From Chloroflexota bacterium (GTDB lineage: Bacteria; Chloroflexota; Anaerolineae; UBA1429): a stretch of 64,000 nt of DNA. The DNA lies in NCBI GenBank assembly GCA_012729455.1, contig JAAYDC010000019.1, positions 62,001 to 126,000 on the forward strand, written 5' to 3'. The notes beneath the pieces were generated by a model. The model saw nothing but the letters and a program-made list of their open reading frames with translations, was not told the origin of the DNA and searched no databases. Position numbers and translations under genes: made by a program. Below, in pieces: positions 42,464 to 50,371 of this stretch (within the stretch, counting starts at the first letter, position 1; the number at the start of each line of letters is the position of its first letter).

Positions 42464-43642
42464 TTATTCGGCGATACCCAGATAAGCGGCGATGGTCGCC
42501 AGATAGACCTTGGTGCTGGTTACCACGTCGCTGACGTTGACCCATTCGACATCCGCGTGCGAGGTGGTCGAACCGGTGCCATGTGCCACGACCGGGATGC
42601 CGGCCTCGCGCGCGATCACATTCACGTCGCTGACGCTCAGCTCACCCACCAGCGGCAGCGTTGCGCCCGTGACCTGCTGGTAGCCCTGTTGCAGGGCGGC
42701 GACGATCGGGGCATTGGCATCCACCTGGTAGCCCAGACCATTGCTGGAGAGCATATAACGCACCGCGATGCCCTCGGGCGGCGGGACGCTGGCCAGTAAC
42801 GCTTCGATGACCTGCTCGATATCCTGCCAGGATTTATCCGGCCCGTAGCGATAGACTCCGTTGAGGCTGGCCTTATTCGGAACGCGATTGTAAAAATCAC
42901 CGCCGTGGATTTGCCCGAGGAAAAAGGTCTCAGGCCCCAGCAGCTCGATCGGCCGCTGCGCCTCACAGGCGTTGCGCTCCAGCATGGCATGTGCGATGCG
43001 GGCCGCTTGGTCAAGCGGGTTGGGGACCCCCTGGCGGCGGGCAGTGTTTTCGTGCAGCACGGCGCCCTTGCGGGTGACGCTGATCTCAAAGAGCGCCTGG
43101 CCTTTGCCGGTGATGGCGATCACCGAGCTGCTGCATTCCGTCACCAGCGCGGCATCAACAAACACATCGCCGCGTTCGATCAGTTTCTTTAGGCCTTCCA
43201 TATGGCCAACGGGCGCCTCGTGCAGCGAATGGGTCGCCAAGACTAGCTCTCCGCCAAGGCGCACGTCATGTTCGCGCAGCACGCGCAGCACCTCGACCAT
43301 GGCGGCAATGCCGGATTTCATATCGCCCGCACCGCGCCCCACCACGCGGTCGCCATCGATATAGGCGGGTGCGTGCGGGGTGTGGATCGTATCCAGGTGG
43401 CCATCCAGCGTCAGGCTGCGCCCCGAGCCAGCACCCGGCACACGCGTGATCGTCGAGGGGCTGGCAGGAAAATCCGCCACCAGCTCGGCCTCGTAACCCA
43501 AGGCAGCGATCTCCTGGCGATAGCGCTCGGTGACGGCGCGAGCCTCGCCGGTTGGGCTGGGGATCTCGACCAGCGCCAGAGTCAAATCGCGCAGGCGTTC
43601 ATAACTCACCGAGGAGAGCAGTTTTTCAAGCGTTACGGGCAT
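42464..43642 (-). CDS. M20 family metallopeptidase/deacylase (ArgE/DapE type)
   Basis: 392 residues. It has the di-zinc layout: TLDGHLDTIH, GRGAGDMKSGIAAM, an HEAPVGHMEG loop where the family usually has an acidic EExG, and SDVNVIAREAGIPVVAHGTG. Substrate unknown (deacylation of amino acids or peptides). The family is close to the YgeY-like hydrolases, some of which occur near selenium metabolism genes, but no such link can be shown here. Confidence 0.85.
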   Translation of the reverse strand: MPVTLEKLLSSVSYERLRDLTLALVEIPSPTGEARAVTERYRQEIAALGYEAELVADFPASPSTITRVPGAGSGRSLTLDGHLDTIHTPHAPAYIDGDRVVGRGAGDMKSGIAAMVEVLRVLREHDVRLGGELVLATHSLHEAPVGHMEGLKKLIERGDVFVDAALVTECSSSVIAITGKGQALFEISVTRKGAVLHENTARRQGVPNPLDQAARIAHAMLERNACEAQRPIELLGPETFFLGQIHGGDFYNRVPNKASLNGVYRYGPDKSWQDIEQVIEALLASVPPPEGIAVRYMLSSNGLGYQVDANAPIVAALQQGYQQVTGATLPLVGELSVSDVNVIAREAGIPVVAHGTGSTTSHADVEWVNVSDVVTSTKVYLATIAAYLGIAE

Positions 43643-43654
43643 AGTCACTTCTCC

Positions 43655-43996
43655 CTAGAGCACCGAATATCCGCCGTCGATCACCACCGTGGCGCCGGTC
43701 ATGTAGCTGGAAGCGGACGACGCCAAAAAGACAGCCAGCGGACCGAGCTCAGCTGGTTCGCCGGGGCGCCCCAGCGGAATCGCCGGGATCCACACTCCCC
43801 CATATTGCGGGTCGTCAAAAAAGGGCTTAGCCATCGAGGTGCCCATATAACCGGGCGCGATGGCATTGACGCGGATGCCATGCTGCGCCCACTCGGCCGC
43901 CAGTGACTTGGTCAAGTGCATGACGGCGGCTTTGGAGGTGTTATAAGAGGCCTGCTGTTGCGGGGTGTTGACAATGATGCCCGACATCGAGGCCAT
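43655..43996 (-). CDS. Short-chain dehydrogenase, C-terminal part (frameshifted)
   Basis: The second part of an SDR whose first half is at 43912-44421. Homology starts near 44005 in this frame (INMASMSG) and holds the catalytic YNTSKAAVMHL and the C-terminal VVIDGGYSVL. The two pieces join if one base is missing near 44005 (GGT GCC x-TC ATC AAC ATG). Confidence 0.85.
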   Translation of the reverse strand: MASMSGIIVNTPQQQASYNTSKAAVMHLTKSLAAEWAQHGIRVNAIAPGYMGTSMAKPFFDDPQYGGVWIPAIPLGRPGEPAELGPLAVFLASSASSYMTGATVVIDGGYSVL

Positions 43997-44421
43997 GTTG
44001 ATGAGGCACCGCCCTGACCACGCGCGATCATCTGACGCGCGGCTGCCTGACAGCCGTAAAAGACGCCATCCACGTTGACGGACATCACCTCGCGCCAGTC
44101 TTCTTCACTGACCTCTTCGGCTGCGCACCACTTGGTTATCCCCGCGTTATTCACCATGATATCGATGCTGCCCAGTTCGGCCACAACCGCCTCAGCCATC
44201 GCAAACACGCTCGCACGGCTGCGCACATCGGTAGCGACTGAAACTGCGCGGCGCCCCATAGCGCGCACCAGCTCTGCCGTCTCAGCGCCGGTGGTCGGGT
44301 TGAGATCAGCCACCGCCACATCGGCGCCTGCCTCGGCCAGTGCCAGGCTAAAGACCCGCCCAAGTCCCTGGCCACCGCCCGTTACCACCGCCACACGCCC
44401 AGCGAGCGAAAACTGCTCCAT
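43912..44421 (-). CDS. Short-chain dehydrogenase, N-terminal part (frameshifted)
   Basis: The N-terminal half of an SDR with the NAD(P) loop VTGGGQGLGRVFSL, DLNPTTGAETAE and VNNAGITKWCAAEE. The frame then leaves homology near 44005, after ARGQGGA, and ends at 43912 in unrelated sequence. Start at ATG 44421 (MEQFSLAGR). Together with the C-terminal part it is one protein of about 255 residues; either a real pseudogene or a one-base assembly error. Confidence 0.85.
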   Translation of the reverse strand: MEQFSLAGRVAVVTGGGQGLGRVFSLALAEAGADVAVADLNPTTGAETAELVRAMGRRAVSVATDVRSRASVFAMAEAVVAELGSIDIMVNNAGITKWCAAEEVSEEDWREVMSVNVDGVFYGCQAAARQMIARGQGGASSTWPRCRASLSTPRNSRPLITPPKPPSCT

Positions 44422-44436
44422 CACCATCATAGCCTC

Positions 44437-45786
44437 CTATATTTCCGCCAGCACGTCGGAGACGCTCGATTCAAAGATCGCCAGCATCTCGTCGAGTTCG
44501 GTTTTGGTCGTCACCAAAGGCGGGGCAAAGGCGATCCACTGCGGATCGTATCGCGTGATCAACCCGCGTTCGAGGGCGCGCTTGCCGATGCGCACGCCAA
44601 TGGCGGTGCTCTCGGGGAAAGCCTCGCGCGTGACGCCGTCGCGCACCAGCTCGATACCCCACAGGAGCCCCTTGCCGCGCACCTCGCCAAAGATACCGCA
44701 CTGCTCGCCAAAGGCCCGCAGACGCGCTTCCAGATAGGCACCCAACTCGCGGGCGCGTGCGGGCAACTCTTGTTCGACGATCTCGTGCGTGACAGCCATC
44801 CCCACCGCTGCACTGAGCGGGTTGCCGGCAAAGGTATGCCCATGGCCAAACTCGAGGTTGGCCTCTTCCGGCCCCCAGAAGGCCTGCGCGACGCGTTCGT
44901 TCCACACCGTAGCTGCCAGAGGGGCATAGCCGCTGGAGATGCCCTTGCCCAGGCACATGATATCGGGGATGACGCCAAAGGTCTGGGCGCCAAAGAGCTG
45001 CCCGGTGCGCCCCATGCCGGTGATCATTTCATCAAAGATCAGGAGCACATTGAACTCGTCGCAGATCTGGCGCAGCTTGGGCAGATACTCAGGGGGCGGC
45101 ACGAGGATACCTCCCGTGTTGCCGATCGGCTCGACGATCACCGCCGAGACTGTCTCGGGGCCTTCCAGGGCGATCACCTGGCGCAGGTATTCGGCGCAAA
45201 ACACGCCGCATTCGGGATAGCTCTTTTGGTAGGGGCAGCGGTAGCAATGGCAGGTGGGGATATGCACAAAGCCAGCCGGCAGCGGCTCAAAGGGCACACG
45301 CCGCTTGGGGGTGCCCGAGGCCGCCATGCCCCCTAATGTAGCACCATGGTAGCCATAGTAACGCGAGATAACCTTGAACTTGGTCGGGTGACCGGATTGC
45401 TTCCAGAACTGACGCGCCACCTTCATGGCCGTCTCGGTTGCCTCTGACCCGGAAGAGGCCAGTTTGACGGTGTTGAGATCGCCAGGAGTGAGGCTGGCGA
45501 GGTATTCGCAGAAAGCGACCGCCGGGCGGTTGGTGCCGTGCAGGGGCGCTGCAAAGGTGAGTTTTTCGAGCTGTTCGTGAATCGCAGCAATGATGCGCGG
45601 ATAGCGGTGCCCGAGCGCGGCGACAAACACACCCGACAAGCCATCCAGATAGTGCTTGCCGTCTACATCCCAGATGTGCACGCCCTCGGCATGATCAAAA
45701 ATGAGCGGATCACGCACAAACACGCTCATCTGCCGAAAGTCAACAACACTGTGCCGTACGGTATCGGGATGCTTGATCGGGTCCAT
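44437..45786 (-). CDS. Class III aminotransferase
   Basis: 449 residues, omega-amino acid/GABA-type class III PLP enzyme. Visible: the loop SGSEATETAMKVARQFW, GYHGATLGGMAASG, VNAVIVEPIGNTGG-like region (VSAVIVEPIGNTGG), DEMITGMGRTG and the Lys segment CLGKGISSGYAPL. Substrate may be an amino sugar acid or diamine; cannot be fixed from sequence. It follows the glycyl-radical enzyme by 24 bases. Confidence 0.88.
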   Translation of the reverse strand: MDPIKHPDTVRHSVVDFRQMSVFVRDPLIFDHAEGVHIWDVDGKHYLDGLSGVFVAALGHRYPRIIAAIHEQLEKLTFAAPLHGTNRPAVAFCEYLASLTPGDLNTVKLASSGSEATETAMKVARQFWKQSGHPTKFKVISRYYGYHGATLGGMAASGTPKRRVPFEPLPAGFVHIPTCHCYRCPYQKSYPECGVFCAEYLRQVIALEGPETVSAVIVEPIGNTGGILVPPPEYLPKLRQICDEFNVLLIFDEMITGMGRTGQLFGAQTFGVIPDIMCLGKGISSGYAPLAATVWNERVAQAFWGPEEANLEFGHGHTFAGNPLSAAVGMAVTHEIVEQELPARARELGAYLEARLRAFGEQCGIFGEVRGKGLLWGIELVRDGVTREAFPESTAIGVRIGKRALERGLITRYDPQWIAFAPPLVTTKTELDEMLAIFESSVSDVLAEI

Positions 45787-45809
45787 TAGACGGATTCCTT
45801 TCTATTGGC

Positions 45810-47906
45810 TTAGACTTGCACCTGGGTGGAACGGTTGATGATCATCTCCTGCCAATCTGAACTGAGGGTGACAAAGCGCGCCGACCAGCCCGAAACCCGT
45901 ACCGCGAGGGTAGGATAGCGCTCGGGATGCGCCTGCGCCTCGCGCAGGGTGGCGTTGTCGATCACATCGACATGCATAAAGATACCCCCCAGCTGGATAA
46001 AGGTCTTGATCAGCCCCACAATCGAGGCCACGCCCTCTTCACCGACAACAGCACTGGGATGCAGCTTGATCTCGAGGGCTGTGCCGTTAGGCAGGCGTTC
46101 CAGCCCCATGGCGCAGTGCGAGGTGATCACCGCGGTCGGCCCCTGCCGATCGGTGCCAGGCGAGGGCGAAAAGTTGGTCGCCAGGATATCGCCGGCACGG
46201 CTGCCAGCCGCACTGGCGCCACGTTGGGCACGCCATTCGATCTCACGCCCAAACGTGCTGATACCAGCCGGCCGCAGCACACCGTTGCGTTCGTGCACCG
46301 CTTCGATGGCATCGATAAAGGCATCATACACGCGCTTGGCCAGGGCATCCGCTTCGGGGTCGCCATTGCCAAATACCGGGTAGCGCGTGCGCACCTGCAG
46401 CCTGAGGGCTTCTTCCCCCTGCCAGTTGCGGCGCAAGAGGTCGACCAGCCCTGCCAGGGGCATGGTACGGTCTTCGTAGATGAGCTTGCGGATCGCCAGC
46501 AGGGCATTAGCCGTATCGGGCAAGCCGCCGGCATGCGGCGAGAACACGTTATAACGCGCTCCGCCATCGGTATAACCGCGCCCGCGCGCGACACAATCTT
46601 GCGTCAGGAGCGACACCAGTGCGCTGGGGCTGCCCGAAGTGGCGTGGCGGTCGGCTTCGAGATGAATCGCCTGCACCTGGTCGTAGAGGGCCTGGCGGTA
46701 GGCCTCAAAAAGCTCTTCAAAGGTACTAAAGCTCGCGGTATGGCCGTTGTTAACCCCCAGCAGGCGCTGCAGGATCACCAACGTATCGAACGGACGATAG
46801 ACAAAGTTGGTGCAACCCGGGATCTGGATCTCCCAGCAGCCATCGTTAGCAAAGGTGCGCGCCACGCGCAGCGGGTAGCCAAAGCGTTGCAGGGCGCGGA
46901 TGATCAGATCCTCGTTGTAGACCGCCACCATGCCGCCGCCACGGCGCTCGACCTCGGCCACCCTTTGCACAAGGCGCTCGGGGCTATGGACGTTCAGGCG
47001 CACCGCGATGGGATAGTCGCTGATGCGCAGCGCCTCGACCACATCCAGTACGAGGTAGGTAAACGTATTAGCGATCTCGCGTCCGTCGGCATCGCAGCCT
47101 GCCAGGACGATATTCTGATAGTATTGGCCATCGCCGGAGGAGCCGGTGAACATGTCGCGGCTGCCGGCCCATTCGCAGCCCTTGATCCATAGATGCGCGG
47201 TGAGCTCACGCGCCTCGTCGAGTGTAATACGTCCGGCAGCCAGGTCGGATTCCAGCAATCCGCCCAGCATCTGGTCGATGCGGCCGATGCCCGGCCAGTT
47301 GCCGCACAGGCGCTGGAAGCAAAACAGCAACCACAGGGCTTGCACGCCCTCGCGAAAAGTGCGCGGCGGATTCTCGGGCACGTTCACCAGCGCGTCGAGG
47401 ATGCCCTGGTAGTGGGCACGCTGCTCGCCAGTAGAGGCGTCGCGCAAGTCCGTAACAGCGCTCACATAGCGCGCATGCCACACACCGGCGGCATCCAGGC
47501 ACACCAGCATAGCCTGCAGCAGATCCAGTCCGCGCTCATCCAGCCCACCGTTTGCCAGGCGCTCGTTGATCTCCTGGCGCAGGCCGCGGTATCCCAGACG
47601 CAGGGCACGGTTGAACCCGAGTGTCACATGGCTGATGCTGGCACACAGCGGTTTTCCCCCCAGATACACCGGCACCTGATGCATGGTCGCGTTCTGCAAC
47701 GTCGCGGCACCCACCAGCAGCTCGTCCGGGTCGATGCGCAGCGGAGCGTGCTGGGCGATCAACTGCACCGCGCGCGCATAACGCCCCTCGGCAGTGAGCT
47801 CGGGCAGGTCGGGCTGGTCATCGAGCTTCAGGGACAGGTCCTGCATACTGCGTCCCCACTCCCCCAATAGGACGCGTTCGCATAAAGCATGGGTACTGGG
47901 CCGCAT
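45810..47906 (-). CDS. Glycyl-radical enzyme (pyruvate formate-lyase-like) of unknown substrate
   Basis: 698 residues, shorter than the usual 760-860. The catalytic thiyl Cys is in FANDGCWEIQIPGCTNF near residue 360, with a Trp where most dehydratases have Val or Ile. The glycyl-radical loop near the C-terminus is RVSGWSARFVTLSSDWQEMI, about 30 residues before the end. A PFL-type start (CERVLLGEWG and ITDLRDAS-like) is also seen. No activating enzyme is adjacent. Dehydratase, lyase or decarboxylase are all possible; the neighbours point to a sugar or sugar-acid substrate. ATG 47906 (MRPSTHALCE) chosen. Confidence 0.85.
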   Translation of the reverse strand: MRPSTHALCERVLLGEWGRSMQDLSLKLDDQPDLPELTAEGRYARAVQLIAQHAPLRIDPDELLVGAATLQNATMHQVPVYLGGKPLCASISHVTLGFNRALRLGYRGLRQEINERLANGGLDERGLDLLQAMLVCLDAAGVWHARYVSAVTDLRDASTGEQRAHYQGILDALVNVPENPPRTFREGVQALWLLFCFQRLCGNWPGIGRIDQMLGGLLESDLAAGRITLDEARELTAHLWIKGCEWAGSRDMFTGSSGDGQYYQNIVLAGCDADGREIANTFTYLVLDVVEALRISDYPIAVRLNVHSPERLVQRVAEVERRGGGMVAVYNEDLIIRALQRFGYPLRVARTFANDGCWEIQIPGCTNFVYRPFDTLVILQRLLGVNNGHTASFSTFEELFEAYRQALYDQVQAIHLEADRHATSGSPSALVSLLTQDCVARGRGYTDGGARYNVFSPHAGGLPDTANALLAIRKLIYEDRTMPLAGLVDLLRRNWQGEEALRLQVRTRYPVFGNGDPEADALAKRVYDAFIDAIEAVHERNGVLRPAGISTFGREIEWRAQRGASAAGSRAGDILATNFSPSPGTDRQGPTAVITSHCAMGLERLPNGTALEIKLHPSAVVGEEGVASIVGLIKTFIQLGGIFMHVDVIDNATLREAQAHPERYPTLAVRVSGWSARFVTLSSDWQEMIINRSTQVQV

Positions 47907-47933
47907 AGCGCACCTCTTAGCACGGATGCGCCT

Positions 47934-47961
47934 ATTATAACGCCGCACCGTCAACGATCAA
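47934..47961 (-). promoter_or_regulatory. Promoter of the glycyl-radical enzyme operon
   Basis: On the minus strand, TTGATC (47961-47956), 16 bases, TATAAT (47939-47934), about 30 bases before ATG 47906. Confidence 0.6.
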
Positions 47962-47976
47962 GCCTCGCGGAGGTGT

Positions 47977-48005
47977 TTGCCGGGGATTTGCTTCTCCCTT
48001 ACAAT
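47977..48005 (+). promoter_or_regulatory. Promoter of the propeller/GH106-like operon
   Basis: TTGCCG (47977-47982), 17 bases, TACAAT (48000-48005), divergent from the glycyl-radical promoter. The two promoters are close enough for joint control. Confidence 0.6.
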
Positions 48006-48036
48006 GCCGCCATCTGCAGCCTGTAAAGGAGCCAAC

Positions 48037-49269
48037 ATGGCCTACCCGGTACACTGGTATCAGTTCACCGAGCATCCCGATTCGGATTCGTGCTGGTCGC
48101 TCTCGGTCGGCCCGGATGGGCGCATCTACGCCGCCGCCTGTTCCGAAGGCACCCCTGGCGGTTATGTCAAGGTAGTGCGTTATAACGAGGCTACCGATGC
48201 ACTCGACTATTTGTTCGACCTCGACCAGCTGGTCGACGACCCGCGCGATTCGGGGCGTGCCACCCAGTGTAAGATCCACTACTCCTTTGCGCCCTCGATG
48301 CACGACGGCATCATGTACATGGCCACCCATCTCTCAGGCCCGCCCATCGATCAGCCGGCCTACTCGCCGTGGCACTCCTGGCACGACCCCAAGCGCTGCT
48401 TTCGCGGAGCTGCCCTGCTGGCATATGATACCAAAAACGACCAGACGCTCTGGTGGGATACCCTCATCCCCAAAGAGGGCTGCCGCTGCCTGGTATTGGA
48501 TGAAGAGCGCGGACTATTATATGCTCTGGGCTACCCGCGCGACCACATGATCCAATACGACCTGGCGACGCGCACACGCCGCGACTTGGGGCGCATCGGC
48601 TCGATTAACGCCCAGGTGCTGATCCTGGACAAGTACCACCGTGTGTGGACCACCAACGACTATGGTCGCCTGATGCGCTACGATCCGGCCAAGGACCGCC
48701 TGGAGGTCAGCCCGCAGGCCTTGCCGCACAACCCGACCTTCCAGACCGGCTGGCATTCGGTGTTTTACGATGCCGTGCTGGCGCCGGATGGCGAATCGAT
48801 CTTTGCCTGCACTTGGATCGCTCAGCCCAGATTGATGCGCATCTGGCTATATGAGGGCAACTGGGGACGTGTCGAGGACCTCGGCCCCGCTACCCAGGAG
48901 CGCGACCAGACCATCCCGATCGACACCTTCAAGGACCACTGCGGCGGCCTGACGGTGGGAGGCGACGGCATGATCTATTATGTGGCCTCGCGCTGGCGCG
49001 ACGCGCAGTACAACCCGATGGGCCCGGAGCACACCGAACGCGAGGGCGTAGTGTGGCAGCTTGACCCGGCCAATCACAATCGTCGCGAGGTCAGTGTCCT
49101 CGAGCGCCCCGGAGAATTTGCGCAGTATGTCTCGCGCGGTGCTGTCGACCATAACGGCGACCTCTTCTTTGGGCATGTCGGGCCGACGCCGGTAGGGATT
49201 TTCCGCGTGGAAATGCCCGCCGAGCGCAAACGCACCAACGCCCATCTGCCGATCCGCATCTGGGGATAA
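48037..49269 (+). CDS. Beta-propeller protein of unknown function
   Basis: 410 residues with repeated blades: SLSVGPDGRIYAAAC, VLILDKYHRVWTTNDYGRLMRYDP, LAPDGESIFACTW and LTVGGDGMIYYVASRW. No signal peptide. SMP-30 or virginiamycin-lyase-like folds are the nearest impression, without a metal triad that I can identify. AAAGGAG before ATG 48037. First gene of a rightward operon with a second propeller gene and a GH106-like gene. Confidence 0.7.
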   Translation: MAYPVHWYQFTEHPDSDSCWSLSVGPDGRIYAAACSEGTPGGYVKVVRYNEATDALDYLFDLDQLVDDPRDSGRATQCKIHYSFAPSMHDGIMYMATHLSGPPIDQPAYSPWHSWHDPKRCFRGAALLAYDTKNDQTLWWDTLIPKEGCRCLVLDEERGLLYALGYPRDHMIQYDLATRTRRDLGRIGSINAQVLILDKYHRVWTTNDYGRLMRYDPAKDRLEVSPQALPHNPTFQTGWHSVFYDAVLAPDGESIFACTWIAQPRLMRIWLYEGNWGRVEDLGPATQERDQTIPIDTFKDHCGGLTVGGDGMIYYVASRWRDAQYNPMGPEHTEREGVVWQLDPANHNRREVSVLERPGEFAQYVSRGAVDHNGDLFFGHVGPTPVGIFRVEMPAERKRTNAHLPIRIWG

Positions 49270-49280
49270 GGAGCCAGTTG

Positions 49281-50369
49281 ATGAACGAAAAACCGGTTAT
49301 GGACGCTGAAGCGCGCCGCAAAGCGATCGACGAGATCGTGCACGGCACCTTTTTGATGGAAGGCACCATGGTGGCCTTTCCGACCTGCTTCCCCGGCGTG
49401 ACGACCGCTCTGCCGCCCGATGAGAGCCTGATCACGGCTCTGGCACTGGGCAATGATGCGATCGTCTATGGTGTCACCAGCGGGCACCGCGCCCACCTGC
49501 TGGCCGGCATGTTCCACGGCCTGACGGGCATTATCTATGACCTGGGCGCACCTGAGGGCATGACCGAGGGTGTGGCGGTGGGATGCACCAGCAAACAGGT
49601 TATTGCGGCTTTTAACGGCCCCTCTGGTGGATGCCTGGTGCGCCGCAATCTGCAGGGTCTGCCCTTTGATCTCCTGCAAGAATGGGGCTTTGAGCGGCTG
49701 GCGCTCGACATCCTCGAGCCGGCCGCAGGCGGCGCGGCCATTGTCGATGGCGTGCTGGCAGATGACGCTACCTTTGTGGTTGCGACGGCGGAAAAGCTCG
49801 CGGCGGTGGATGTGGCTGCCGGTACCTCGAGGTTGGTCGCCGATCTTGAGCAGCCCACCCGCCTGGCACTCGCTGGTGATGGCGCGGTGCTCGGTTCAAG
49901 CGGTAAAGCGCTGTGGCGCTACCATCCGCAGACGGGTTTTGAAGCGGATGCGGTCGTCCTGCCGGATGGCAACTGGGAAGAACTTGTATGGCAACGCTCC
50001 CTGCCGGATGCCCAGGGCGGCAACTATCTGGCAGATGGCAATGGCGGGCTTTACCGCCTCTCTGGCAGCAAGCTCTCTGAGCGGCTCGGACAAATCCCGC
50101 TCACGCCAGTCGGCGCGATGGCCACCACGTACGATGGACGGCTTTACGGCACCTGCGGCGAAGGAATCGCCAACCTATTCGTATATCAACCCGCCGATGG
50201 CACCCTGCGCAACCTGGGGGTGGCAGCCTCGGTGATCGAGCGGCGCCGTTATGGTTATACCTTTAGCTGCGCTGTGACCGGCCGCGATGGCGAGATCGTC
50301 TTCGGCGAAAATGACAACGCCGGCCACATGTGGCTTTATTTCCCGCGCATCCAGCGTTGTGAGGGCTGA
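49281..50369 (+). CDS. Beta-propeller-like protein of unknown function
   Basis: 362 residues. Blades with VAFPTCFPGVTTALPPDE, DAIVYGVTSGHRAHLLAGMF, TKQVIAAFNG-like (TSKQVIAAFNGPSGG), and ATTYDGRLYGTCGEGIANLF. It appears related to, but is not a close copy of, the 48037 gene. No membrane segments or signal peptide seen. The start codon is at 49281. The next gene follows by two bases, so the three genes form a tight unit. Confidence 0.65.
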   Translation: MNEKPVMDAEARRKAIDEIVHGTFLMEGTMVAFPTCFPGVTTALPPDESLITALALGNDAIVYGVTSGHRAHLLAGMFHGLTGIIYDLGAPEGMTEGVAVGCTSKQVIAAFNGPSGGCLVRRNLQGLPFDLLQEWGFERLALDILEPAAGGAAIVDGVLADDATFVVATAEKLAAVDVAAGTSRLVADLEQPTRLALAGDGAVLGSSGKALWRYHPQTGFEADAVVLPDGNWEELVWQRSLPDAQGGNYLADGNGGLYRLSGSKLSERLGQIPLTPVGAMATTYDGRLYGTCGEGIANLFVYQPADGTLRNLGVAASVIERRRYGYTFSCAVTGRDGEIVFGENDNAGHMWLYFPRIQRCEG

Positions 50370-50371
50370 TT

